Source: an uncultured Caryophanales bacterium (GTDB taxonomy: Bacteria; Bacillota_I; Bacilli_A; RF39; UBA660). From it: DNA of 64,000 nucleotides. Each line of letters opens with the position of its first letter. The stretch's first letter is position 1. A model generated the notes under the pieces. It made no database searches and was not told the DNA's origin. It worked only from the letters and a program-made list of their open reading frames with translations. The translations under genes and the position numbers were made by a program. Positions 43,397-52,574 of this stretch are shown here, in pieces. The DNA is taken from positions 124,001 to 188,000 of the forward strand of contig CAJLIR010000001.1 of the NCBI GenBank assembly GCA_905206805.1, written 5' to 3'.

Positions 43397-44884
43397 CTAA
43401 TCACTGATAGAATCTAAATAAACTAATTTAACACTTTTTTCTGCTGGTATATTATAATACGCTTTAAATGTAAACATATGCCAATCATTCCAAGCATTAG
43501 CATTCCATAAATAAAATTCTGGCAAAATTATAATTTCAATTTCAGATTTATTTTCACTCAACTGTTTTTTTATGTATTCTTCACGCTTTAAATCCAAATT
43601 ATAACAATATATATAATGCTTAATAAATAAACCCATTAAAGTAATACAAAATAAGCCACTTATAATTAGAATTTTATTATTACAAAATAATTTAATATTT
43701 AAATTATCTAAAAGTATTATAACACAAATATAAAGCATTATGGTAGATAAAAAAGAAGTTCTTCCTCCTGCAAGTGGAGAAATTAACATAGCAGCATTAT
43801 TTATAAGTGCGATTAAGAAGAAAAATAAAATTTTATAATTATCATTTTTATTAAATTTTATTACAAAATAAATTAAAAGTACTAAAAATAAAACCCAATA
43901 AATAAATATAAAAATAGAGGAACAATCAATAAAAAACATTAACCTATTTATATATCTATCAAATATAACATAATAAGTATTTGCTAATACAGTTATTAAA
44001 GGAATAACACTTACAAATAGCATTAGTAAAATTTTCTTTATACCTTTATAATTTTTAAAAATATTATATATTAAATAAACTAATACTAAACAAATAAAGA
44101 AACTATTTTTTATAAACACATAATTCATTTGTCTTGGAAATGATATAAGTAGTTTTGAAAATAAACTAAGTGATGAAAAAGATTCCATATCATCAATTCT
44201 ATTTTTCGTACCAGGACTATTTAACATCAAGTATAAACCTATCATAGAACTTAATAAAGAAAATATTAAAGGATAATTAATTTTTTTATATTTTTTATAA
44301 TCATATATCAAAATTAATATAATCGTTGTAATAATACCAACACTTACATTTTCAACAAACATACTAAATACAAAACTTAAAATTGGTAAAACAATTAACC
44401 AAATTTTATTATATTTAAAATCAGTACTTTTTTCTTCAAATATGTCTCTATTTATATAAATAATAAAGATCATAAATAAAAAAGGAATAAAATAAGTGGT
44501 ATTTCCTGTTATCCAGACATATATTTGTGAAAATGTTTCTCTATCAACCAATAATAAACAAAGAAATGTGAGTAAAAACATAAAAATTTTATTACTTTTA
44601 ATTGATACTTTAGTCATAAAATAATATAAAAATACCATTCCAAAAGTATTTATAATAACCCAAAGTGGTTTATAATAATTAAATAAAAATACAAAAATTC
44701 TACTAAAAAATCTTCCTTCAAATGAATTATAATTGAAAATTGCAGATTGAATTATAAATTTTAAATTACCATTATGATTAATTAAATTATTCCAGTCGTC
44801 ACCTGTATAAGGAATCAAAAAACCAATACTCAAAAAAAATACAAAAATTATTAATAATATAATTTTTAAATACTTCTTATTCAT
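43397..44884 (-). CDS. Polytopic DUF6056-like membrane protein (putative glycosyltransferase)
   Basis: A 495-aa membrane protein with roughly 11-12 hydrophobic segments. Near the N-terminus an acidic pair (YTGDDWNN) follows the first segment and EGRFFSR follows later, the pattern of DUF6056/GT-C-type lipid-sugar-dependent transferases. It overlaps the PssE-like gene's TGA stop by ATGA, so the two are translationally coupled. It is paralogous in layout to the gene at 45379. It probably transfers sugar from polyprenyl phosphate on the outer face of the membrane (inference). Confidence 0.8.
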   Translation of the reverse strand: MNKKYLKIILLIIFVFFLSIGFLIPYTGDDWNNLINHNGNLKFIIQSAIFNYNSFEGRFFSRIFVFLFNYYKPLWVIINTFGMVFLYYFMTKVSIKSNKIFMFLLTFLCLLLVDRETFSQIYVWITGNTTYFIPFLFMIFIIYINRDIFEEKSTDFKYNKIWLIVLPILSFVFSMFVENVSVGIITTIILILIYDYKKYKKINYPLIFSLLSSMIGLYLMLNSPGTKNRIDDMESFSSLSLFSKLLISFPRQMNYVFIKNSFFICLVLVYLIYNIFKNYKGIKKILLMLFVSVIPLITVLANTYYVIFDRYINRLMFFIDCSSIFIFIYWVLFLVLLIYFVIKFNKNDNYKILFFFLIALINNAAMLISPLAGGRTSFLSTIMLYICVIILLDNLNIKLFCNNKILIISGLFCITLMGLFIKHYIYCYNLDLKREEYIKKQLSENKSEIEIIILPEFYLWNANAWNDWHMFTFKAYYNIPAEKSVKLVYLDSISD

Positions 44885-45360
44885 AAATTTTCAATGCACT
44901 CTACTATTGTATTTCTAAAATTTTCAACATTACTTTTATATTTTTTAGGTTCAAAATTAACAGATTTTTCTATTAAATCACCAAGTAAATCAAAATTATC
45001 TAGTTTCATTATATAACCGCTTGCTGAAAAATTATCAATTATTTGTAATTGATGGTCATTAATATGCTCTTTATACTTTTTTAATCTTGCAGCAGCAATT
45101 ACTTTTTTATTATTTTTAAGTCCTGCTATAATACTTCCAACACCACCATGAGTAATTAATAAATCACATTGTTTTATAAGTTTATCAAAATCATCCATCG
45201 GAATTAAATCGAAAATTTCCATATCTTTAGATTCAAATTTAGTGCAACCAGCTTGTACTACTACTTTATCTTTAATTATACCTAAATCGATTTGTTTTTG
45301 AATTGCTGTAAGCAATCTTGAAAAAGATTTATCTTGAGTACCTAATGTAACTAAAATCAT
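44881..45360 (-). CDS. PssE/Alg13-like glycosyltransferase subunit
   Basis: A 159-aa GT28 C-terminal-type domain beginning MILVTLGTQDKSFSRLL, with LITHGGVGSI as the UDP-sugar binding loop and HINDHQ. In polysaccharide loci such as eps/pss, this subunit supplies the catalytic nucleotide-sugar site and works with a PssD/Alg14 membrane partner, here probably the gene at 46830. Unusually, the two are separated by a DUF6056-like gene. Its stop overlaps the next start (ATGA). Confidence 0.88.
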   Translation of the reverse strand: MILVTLGTQDKSFSRLLTAIQKQIDLGIIKDKVVVQAGCTKFESKDMEIFDLIPMDDFDKLIKQCDLLITHGGVGSIIAGLKNNKKVIAAARLKKYKEHINDHQLQIIDNFSASGYIMKLDNFDLLGDLIEKSVNFEPKKYKSNVENFRNTIVECIENL

Positions 45361-45378
45361 AATTCAATCCTCCTAAAA

Positions 45379-46830
45379 TTATTTAAAAATAATATTTGTA
45401 TTTTCATCTAAATCATAATAATCTAAAAAATATTTATATGTGAACCAATCTTTAGTAGGTTCATTTATATCAATATGATAGTTGCAATATTTTTCTGGTA
45501 TTTTAGTTAATATTAAATCACCATTACGAGTATTTTTATATTCTTCAATTTCTTTTAATCTTTCAGAATAATAATTGCCTATTTTAGTATATACATAGAT
45601 TTCATTACCAAATAAAGTTAAAAATGGTAATAAAACTATTATAATAAATATACGATTTTCCTTAAATTCATTTAATATGTCTAAATAGTTTAAAGTATAT
45701 ACAAAATAAAAAATCATATATAAATAAAAGTAATAATTTGGTCTTGCCGCATAATACAATGGTATTAAAATATTAAAAAATATAACAGCGTACATAGCTA
45801 AACTAAGATTTAAAAATTCTGTTTTTTTATTTTTGATATGACAATAAAATTCACCATTAACTAATAATAAAGTAAGGGTAAAATATAACCAATTATTATT
45901 AACAAAGTAAATCAAAACTATATTAATAATTATAATTAAAATAGAAATATTTGAATATTTTGTGTTTAATTTACGTAAATTAGCAATAACCGAGAAAATA
46001 AATATATATGGTAAAATATTATATATATTAGTTAAATTAAATAGATTTTTAGAAACAACCGGTATTGAAGTTAAAAGTTTTTGAATTAAACTTAAACTAC
46101 TCCATACCTCATCACTTCCCATTCTTAATGCTGTTGAAGGAGATAAAAGTAAAACTAAACTTCCTAAAAATCCTAAAAAATAAATAAAATACGAATAATC
46201 AATTTTTTTATTTTTTATAATTGATAATACAAAGTTACAAATTACAAAACAAATTGTAAATACCATCGTACATTCACAAATGGCACATAATATCGCAATA
46301 ATAATAGTATTTACTATTTTATATTTACAAAATCCGTATTTATAAAACAAATATAAAATAATTGACAAAAATGTAAATACCCACACATAATTAATAGATC
46401 CTGCTACCCAATATATGACCCATTTATAGTTTATCATTAAAAGAAAACAACTTATAAATATAATTACTGATAAAAAATTATTAAAATTTTTAGTTTTTAA
46501 TTTTATAATTTTAAGTAACATTACTATACTAATTACTATCATTAAAGGATTTAAAATAGACCATAAACTTTTACCAAATATTAAAACACTTTGTAATATA
46601 CAATGAACAAAAAATCTGGCATTCAAATTTTTATAATCGGCAAGTTGATTCGCTAGTACTTGTCCTAAACTAGTAATTCTATCGCTTCCCCTATAAAAAA
46701 AAGAATAAGGTAGGTCATCATTAGCAACAAAAGTATTAAAATGTGTATATGCTAAAATTAAAAATGAAAAAAAGGCAACAATGTAAATACTTTTATTTTC
46801 TCTAACTTCTTTCTTAATAAAATTTATCAT
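45379..46830 (-). CDS. Polytopic DUF6056-like membrane protein
   Basis: A 483-aa membrane protein. The start at 46830 overlaps the PssD-like stop as TAATG; the earlier in-frame ATG at 46842 has no space from the GGAGG site. It has about 11 hydrophobic segments. After the first come ANDDLPYSFFYRG and then NARFFVHCIL, the same acidic-pair and RFF pattern as the gene at 43397. It is likely a GT-C-like glycosyltransferase or related sugar-handling protein of the surface-polysaccharide pathway. Confidence 0.78.
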   Translation of the reverse strand: MINFIKKEVRENKSIYIVAFFSFLILAYTHFNTFVANDDLPYSFFYRGSDRITSLGQVLANQLADYKNLNARFFVHCILQSVLIFGKSLWSILNPLMIVISIVMLLKIIKLKTKNFNNFLSVIIFISCFLLMINYKWVIYWVAGSINYVWVFTFLSIILYLFYKYGFCKYKIVNTIIIAILCAICECTMVFTICFVICNFVLSIIKNKKIDYSYFIYFLGFLGSLVLLLSPSTALRMGSDEVWSSLSLIQKLLTSIPVVSKNLFNLTNIYNILPYIFIFSVIANLRKLNTKYSNISILIIIINIVLIYFVNNNWLYFTLTLLLVNGEFYCHIKNKKTEFLNLSLAMYAVIFFNILIPLYYAARPNYYFYLYMIFYFVYTLNYLDILNEFKENRIFIIIVLLPFLTLFGNEIYVYTKIGNYYSERLKEIEEYKNTRNGDLILTKIPEKYCNYHIDINEPTKDWFTYKYFLDYYDLDENTNIIFK

Positions 46831-47309
46831 TAGTAAATCCATCCTCCGTAAATTGCATTAGGATAAAATTCTAACATACCTTCCCACTGTACAATAAATT
46901 TATCTGCAATAGGATAAACCATTTTACCTGATTTAGTAGGACCTTCGCTGTTAGCAAAAGTTTCAATAAAAATAACTTTTTTCTTAAATATGTGGGCTAT
47001 ATAACACATAGGAACAGTGTTATGTGCACCAGTTGTAATTACAACATCAGGTTTTATTTTAAGAAAAAAATATAAAGATTTAATACAATTACCAATAAAT
47101 TTAAAAGGATAAATTATTTTTGAAGCAAATGCTGTATAAGTTCCAGGAATTAAATAAAAAACTCTCCCAGGATGTTTACTCTTAAGTCCCATATTACTTT
47201 TTGTTTTTTCAGTAATTAATGTGTAATCATAATTTTTAAAAATAGGACTTAGTTGTAATAATTCACTCAAATGTCCACCAGTACTGGCAATAAACATAAC
47301 TTTTTTCAT
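46830..47309 (-). CDS. PssD/Alg14-like glycosyltransferase subunit
   Basis: A 159-aa protein starting MKKVMFIASTGGHLSELLQL, the hallmark of Alg14/PssD/EpsE membrane-associated subunits that recruit the catalytic PssE/Alg13 partner. A hydrophobic stretch at about 85-103 provides membrane association. DVVITTGAHNTVPMCYIA and FIETFANSEGPTKSG are conserved family segments. It starts 13 nt after the GT4 gene and overlaps the next gene by one base. Confidence 0.9.
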   Translation of the reverse strand: MKKVMFIASTGGHLSELLQLSPIFKNYDYTLITEKTKSNMGLKSKHPGRVFYLIPGTYTAFASKIIYPFKFIGNCIKSLYFFLKIKPDVVITTGAHNTVPMCYIAHIFKKKVIFIETFANSEGPTKSGKMVYPIADKFIVQWEGMLEFYPNAIYGGWIY

Positions 47310-47322
47310 AATTCACTTCCTT

Positions 47323-48426
47323 TTAATTTAAAATCTCTAACCATTTTTCTTTAATAATATCTATACTATATTTTAAGCTCTTCTTAATCGCATTATTACC
47401 CATAACAATACGTCTATTCTCATTTTTAATTAAATCTATTATTTTTTTTGCCATCTTTTCTTTATCAAGATTATCAATTAAATATCCGTCCCAGTTATTA
47501 CTAATAATTTCTCTAGCACCTGGAGAGGCAGAAAAAGCAACACATGGTAATCCATACGAAAACGCTTCTAAAATTGGCATACCAAATGCATCAGTTAAAG
47601 AACTTGCTACATAAATTGAAGATTTTTCTAACATTTTATTGATGAATTTTTTATCTTTAAATCCGTGTAAAATGACATTATTTTCTAACTTATATACTTC
47701 TATCCTATCTAAGATATTATCTCTTTCAACGCCATCTCCAATAACATTTAATTGCCAATCAGGACATTTTAAACTTACATATTTAAAAATTTCAATTAAA
47801 TCTACATATCCTTTTTCTTTAGAAAGTTTACCAATTGTAACAATACTTTTGTTATCCTTTTTAAGATTACTATCAGGAATACTTTCTAGGGCATTTGGAA
47901 TATATATACATCTACACTTATTATTATGAATTTTTTCTAAATAAAATTCCTGTAAATATTTAGAAACTAATACAAAATAATCTAGATTTTTAACGGATTT
48001 TATAACATTTTTTATATATTTTTTATTCCTTTCAGGATCAGTATGTTCCCAAAATATTTTAGTAATATTTTTATTACAAAACTTATTCATAGAATTATTA
48101 TATTTTAAATTTGTAGAAATAATAATATCACTATCACATTTCTTCATTTGTTTTTTTACTAATTTTTTCTCAATTATAGTATCATATATTTTATAAAATA
48201 ATTTTTTAATTGGATTTTTTTCGTGTCTAAATTTCATATCTGCGTGATTGATTAAATATGTTAATTTAATATTTTTATCCAATTTAAAAACTGGTGAATC
48301 AGTTCTTTTATAAACAGATACAATTTCAACTTCATAATTGTTAGTTAAACTATTAGATAATGTTGTTAGAGCATTTTCAACTCCTCCATAACCTAAATGT
48401 AAAGTAATAAAAGTGATTTTTTTCAT
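47323..48426 (-). CDS. GT4-family glycosyltransferase
   Basis: A 367-aa retaining glycosyltransferase with two Rossmann halves. The first has ITLHLGYGGVENAL; the second has VTIGKLSKEKGYVDLIEIF and LHGFKDKKFINKMLEKSSIYVASSLTDAFGMPILEAFSYGLPCVA, containing the E-x7-E nucleotide-sugar motif. The cytoplasmic enzyme adds one sugar to the lipid-linked repeat unit; donor and linkage cannot be told. It heads the lower operon of the locus, separated from the acyltransferase by 63 bp. Confidence 0.9.
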   Translation of the reverse strand: MKKITFITLHLGYGGVENALTTLSNSLTNNYEVEIVSVYKRTDSPVFKLDKNIKLTYLINHADMKFRHEKNPIKKLFYKIYDTIIEKKLVKKQMKKCDSDIIISTNLKYNNSMNKFCNKNITKIFWEHTDPERNKKYIKNVIKSVKNLDYFVLVSKYLQEFYLEKIHNNKCRCIYIPNALESIPDSNLKKDNKSIVTIGKLSKEKGYVDLIEIFKYVSLKCPDWQLNVIGDGVERDNILDRIEVYKLENNVILHGFKDKKFINKMLEKSSIYVASSLTDAFGMPILEAFSYGLPCVAFSASPGAREIISNNWDGYLIDNLDKEKMAKKIIDLIKNENRRIVMGNNAIKKSLKYSIDIIKEKWLEILN

Positions 48427-48489
48427 ATAGTCACCTACCTAATACTACAATAATTATACAATAAATTCATAATATAGTAAAGAAATATA

Positions 48490-49530
48490 TTAATTCCTTT
48501 TTATTAAAGGATTTATAAATTTTGTATAAATTATATCTATAAGATAAGATAGGAAAAAAGAAAGCATAAAAATAAGTGGAACAACTATAATGCCATAAAT
48601 AAATTTTTCATCAAACGTAGAAAAAATACTATTAAATTTATCATAAAATACTTTATCAACTATAAATGAAAATAAATACATTCCAAAGGATATTTCAGAC
48701 GTTTTAGTTACAAATTTTTTTATTTTTGTTGGTACTTTTTTAGTATTTAAGTTAAGTACTATAACAAAGAATAAAACTGAACAAATAAATGTAACAGGTC
48801 CCCTATAGTCATTAAAATCTCTAGTTACAAAAATCTTATCATAACTTATGAAAATATAGAAAATTGAGCTAATTAAATTAAGCAAAACAAACGCTATTAC
48901 TAAATATGAATTTTTAATATTTATTTTATATTCAGATAAATATGCACCTATAAAATAATAAGTAATAGGATAAACTGGTCCCCACCAATCAGGAATAATC
49001 GTAATATGTTTTATATTTAAAGAAGAAAGAGATGTTAAAAATAATAAAGTTAAAATTAAAACTTGTTTTTCTTTTTTTGATTTTAAATTATGATATATTA
49101 AGTTAAAAAAAGGTATCAAAAGAAATAGTCCAAAATACATATTAACATACCAAGAATAATCATTATAATAAACAAGATCACTATAGCTAAAAATATGTCT
49201 TAAAATAGTTGTAAAACTATCTATTTCGTGAAAATAAAAATGATCAACCAATAAATAAATTATTTTAGCACTAAAAAATACAAATACAACTTTAACAATT
49301 CCTAAATAATATTTTTTTGACAACTGTTTTTTATTCATCAAATACCCTGTTAAAAGTAAAAATAAAGGCACACATATCTCAAGTACAGTTCTAAAAAAAA
49401 CTGCAAGCGATAAACTAAATCCAGTTATATTTACTGCATAAAAGCCTATATTTCTAATAAAATGAATTGCAATAACGCTAAAGATAGCTGCAAAGCGAAT
49501 TAAGTCTAAATTAAAATTACGTTCTTTCAT
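48490..49530 (-). CDS. Acyltransferase 3 family membrane protein
   Basis: A 346-aa polytopic protein with about 10 membrane segments. The N-terminus FNLDLIRFAAIFSVIAIHFIR carries the conserved Arg and His of the acyltransferase_3 (OafA/WecH) family, and the second motif is PLFLLLTGYLMNKK. Such enzymes O-acetylate surface polysaccharide or lipid-linked sugars, using acyl donors from the cytoplasm. It lies in the polysaccharide locus directly beside an IS110 remnant, which probably inserted at the promoter side. Confidence 0.9.
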   Translation of the reverse strand: MKERNFNLDLIRFAAIFSVIAIHFIRNIGFYAVNITGFSLSLAVFFRTVLEICVPLFLLLTGYLMNKKQLSKKYYLGIVKVVFVFFSAKIIYLLVDHFYFHEIDSFTTILRHIFSYSDLVYYNDYSWYVNMYFGLFLLIPFFNLIYHNLKSKKEKQVLILTLLFLTSLSSLNIKHITIIPDWWGPVYPITYYFIGAYLSEYKINIKNSYLVIAFVLLNLISSIFYIFISYDKIFVTRDFNDYRGPVTFICSVLFFVIVLNLNTKKVPTKIKKFVTKTSEISFGMYLFSFIVDKVFYDKFNSIFSTFDEKFIYGIIVVPLIFMLSFFLSYLIDIIYTKFINPLIKRN

Positions 49531-49658
49531 TATACCACCATATAAATTATAACACGTATAATACTGATTAGTAAATGAATTAGATTTAAGAAATTTGATT
49601 ATTTCTTTATTTACTATATAATATTTTTACATTCATTTTATAAAACGAATGTAAAATT

Positions 49659-49815
49659 CACGATTGAGTTTAGGCAGATTATACATGGGTTATAAGATCC
49701 ATTTTTATGACGGCTTAGTTCTTTTTTTTTATTGTTCTAGTTTTAGAATGTGAGGATTTAGTCCTATATAACATGCGTGATGAGAAAATATGAAGTACAA
49801 AAGAATTCAATCGTG
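49659..49815 (+). ncRNA. Candidate IS110 bridge-RNA region
   Basis: CACGATTGA (49659-49667) and TCAATCGTG (49807-49815) are a perfect 9-bp inverted repeat enclosing about 140 nt. Inside are ATGG/CCAT and AGGA/TCCT stem-loops and an unpaired T-rich tract. IS110-family elements encode a bridge RNA of about this length in the non-coding end, upstream of the transposase. The right arm overlaps the GTG start of the remnant transposase. Identity as bridge RNA is inference from position and fold. Confidence 0.5.
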
Positions 49816-50456
49816 TGAAAAGAAGTATGCTTTTAGCTATAGATGTAGCTAAAGGTAAAAGTATGGTAACTTTAATTAGTTCTAGTGGTGAAGTTCTAAT
49901 TAATCCATATGAAATTAATCATTCTATTAATGATTTTTCTAATTTACTTAATAGAATTAATAATCTAAAATTAGAAAATATTTCTGTAATAATAGAATCA
50001 ACAGGCATATATCATAAACCTATAGAAAGATTCTTTTTAGAAAATAATTTTAAAGTTTATCCAATAAATGCTTTATCTTTTATAAGTAATTATCCACATG
50101 CAAATATAATTTCTAATACAAGAATAGATTGCTTACAAAACTATTTTAAAAATAATAACTTTAGGTATTGGAGAAGAAAAGCTACTTTAATTAAAGAAAT
50201 AACTGCTTACTGTGGACTCAATCCTTCAATTAAACAATCAGGTAAATCAATTGATATTCACGGTTCAATATCAAAATTCGGAAATAAATATATGAGAAAA
50301 TTATTATTTATCAGTTGCTTAAATATTGTTAGATTATCTTCTAAATGTCATATTGAAAATAATATTGAAATTTATTACAGAAAAAAACGTAATGAAGGTA
50401 AACATCATTACGCCGCAATCATTGCTTGCACACTAAACTTCTACGTCAAATATTAG
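49815..50456 (+). pseudogene. IS110-family transposase, internally deleted
   Basis: A 213-aa frame with the N-terminal RuvC-like part (LLAIDVAKGKSMVTLI with the first catalytic Asp, and VIIESTGIYHKP with the Glu). It then jumps, after about residue 110, to the C-terminal transposase_20 part (LIKEITAYCGLNPSIKQSGKS, SKFGNKYMRKLLF). About 150-200 residues of a normal IS110 transposase (about 400 aa) are missing, including the other catalytic Asp residues, without loss of frame. It is therefore almost surely inactive. The start is weak: GTG at 49815, or ATG at 49827. Confidence 0.85.
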
Positions 50457-50627
50457 CTTTGTGCAAACAATTAGATAATTAGTAATCAACACCACTTGAT
50501 TACTACTATAGTATATACTAAATAACACATTATTATCAAATTTTTTAAAAAATTGATAATTTTGTGTCTTTTTAGTGTGTCTATAATACCATAAAAATTT
50601 ATAGTTGACAAATCTTATTTTTTTATA

Positions 50628-51581
50628 TTAAATACTTCTTGATTTTAATTTTTCTTTTTCCTCTTTAAGAAGTTGTTTTACTTTATCATTAGCAGGATTT
50701 GGATTATGACCAAATTCTTTATATGATTCAAAAAATGCATTAACGCCCTCTTGATTATAAATTAATTGAAATTTTTCCCATCTATCTGGAATCATTTTCT
50801 TTCCAATAAATTTATATAATTGTTCAGTTTCCTCTGGTTTTAAAAATGGTGAATCACATACTTTATCTTCTTGATATAAAGGATCATTTATATCTTGTAA
50901 TCCCATATAATAAAATTGCTTGATTTTCTTAAATTCTTCTATTTTTTCATTAGTAATTTCATCAACATTTCCACAACCTATAGGATAAAGAAGTTTTTCC
51001 CCATTTATTTCTTTTAATGGTAAAATACCAGTCCCACTGCATGCACCTGATATTATTAATCTAACAATTTCTGGATGTAAAATTGAAAATCTATTTGCAA
51101 ATTTTGCAGAAGCAGAAAAACCATCTATAATTATTTTTTCATCGACAAGGCATCCTAATTCTTTTAATTTTGATTTACAATCATCTATCATACTCATTAA
51201 TTGTAAATCGATTCTTTTTAATCCATATTTATTATATTCTAGTGATTTAGAAGTCAACATATGTGTATAAATTCCACCTAATTCTTCGTCATAAATTCTT
51301 GGAAAGCAAGGTGTCAAAATAGGAAAATTGGTTTCATTATTAAAATCAATAATTTTTCTATTCATGCATGCTTCAATTACATCTTCAACACCTTCCTTAA
51401 TTGTGTTACTTGATTTGTTAGCATTTGCTCCCTCAACAATTAAAATTGTACTACTATCTATATTACTAGGAATAAATAAAGTATATGGAAAATTAAACCC
51501 ATTTGATTCATTAGATTCAACTAAATATAAAGATCCAGATACATTAATACTTTTATAATCAATATCTTCTATTTTTTTCAT
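50628..51581 (-). CDS. Alpha/beta-hydrolase-like protein
   Basis: A 317-aa protein with the nucleophile-elbow motif GFSASA (near residue 165), preceded by KIIIDG as the strand leading to it, and a C-terminal GHNPNP that may hold the catalytic His. The middle contains HPEIVRLIISGACSG. The overall pattern resembles serine-hydrolase/esterase families with an inserted lid. No signal peptide. AAGGAG precedes ATG. It may act on an acylated sugar or peptide; the substrate is not readable. Confidence 0.75.
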   Translation of the reverse strand: MKKIEDIDYKSINVSGSLYLVESNESNGFNFPYTLFIPSNIDSSTILIVEGANANKSSNTIKEGVEDVIEACMNRKIIDFNNETNFPILTPCFPRIYDEELGGIYTHMLTSKSLEYNKYGLKRIDLQLMSMIDDCKSKLKELGCLVDEKIIIDGFSASAKFANRFSILHPEIVRLIISGACSGTGILPLKEINGEKLLYPIGCGNVDEITNEKIEEFKKIKQFYYMGLQDINDPLYQEDKVCDSPFLKPEETEQLYKFIGKKMIPDRWEKFQLIYNQEGVNAFFESYKEFGHNPNPANDKVKQLLKEEKEKLKSRSI

Positions 51582-51777
51582 AAAAAATCTCCTTAATAAT
51601 TTCTTTCATTATACCACAATTTTAATAAAATTCTAATTTTCATATCATCTAATAACATTTTTATCTTTTTCACTTACTCTTTTAATAAAAAAATTAATTT
51701 AAATTACCAAGGTATTTTGCTTTTAATTTGTTAATTCTCAAAAATTTGTATTTTTTTAATATTTATTATTAATAAGA

Positions 51778-52479
51778 TTATTTTCTACTATAGTTATTTG
51801 TGTTTTCTTCAACTAAATCACTTTTTATTCCATATTTATAATTATAATAATTTATAGATTTATTTAATAAATTTTCTTTAATAACTTTTAGTTCTATTTT
51901 TTCTCTTAATAATACAATAAAGTTGTTTTTACCTAATGTTTCAATTAAATAGTTAACCATTAAATATGCATAATCGTAACTATCATAACTATGCATACCA
52001 AATTCATTTTCGATTTCACTTTGACTGGGAATTGGATTATTATTTATATAGTTATCTAACAGACATTTAACACCTTTAGAATATGTACCATCTAAATATT
52101 TTGCAATACCTTCACTTAGCCATTCTGGTAAATATCCAAATAAATTATATTGTACAGCGTGTATTAATTCATGATAAATAACATTTTTATATTCTTCTTT
52201 AGACCATTCTTGTAGGCTAGGATTATCTTTTGGTTCAAAAAAATTTAAAGAATTGTCCTCATCTTTAAAACAAGCACACATATAATCAGGAAAATCTTTA
52301 AATCCCCTATTTTCTAATCCATCTATTAAAGATTCAATACTATCATATATGTATATAGTGCATTTTAAATCAGTTTCTTTTGCATTAAAAAAATTAAATA
52401 TTTTTTCTTTATTTTGATTTATAATTTTTTTAATTTCTTCTCCATAATCGGAATTGTTGTTTTGAATTATATACTTCAT
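51778..52479 (-). CDS. Peptidase MA-like metalloprotease
   Basis: A 233-aa protein with the zinc motif HELIH (YHELIHAVQYNL, near residue 106) and the downstream glutamate PEWLSEGIAKYL, the arrangement of gluzincin peptidase MA-family proteins. There is no signal peptide, so it is probably cytoplasmic. The N-terminal 90 residues are alpha/beta and carry no known domain. It lies between the polymerase gene and the hydrolase gene. Its role in the locus is unclear. Confidence 0.82.
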   Translation of the reverse strand: MKYIIQNNNSDYGEEIKKIINQNKEKIFNFFNAKETDLKCTIYIYDSIESLIDGLENRGFKDFPDYMCACFKDEDNSLNFFEPKDNPSLQEWSKEEYKNVIYHELIHAVQYNLFGYLPEWLSEGIAKYLDGTYSKGVKCLLDNYINNNPIPSQSEIENEFGMHSYDSYDYAYLMVNYLIETLGKNNFIVLLREKIELKVIKENLLNKSINYYNYKYGIKSDLVEENTNNYSRK

Positions 52480-52574
52480 AAAAATATCATTCCTTTTAAT
52501 TAGTTATATTTTATCATAAATTAAACCTTTATGTATATTCTATTATACTATAAAAAAAAGCAAATTTTTGCTTT

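Larger units (their letters stand above)
49659..50504 (+). mobile_element. IS110-family insertion sequence remnant
   Basis: Consists of a structured non-coding leader, an internally deleted transposase gene and a 3' region ending near the hairpin AGTAATCA-ACACCACT-TGATTACT (50481-50504). IS110 elements lack terminal inverted repeats, so the true ends cannot be read from sequence alone. It lies between the acyltransferase and hydrolase genes in the polysaccharide locus. Confidence 0.65.
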
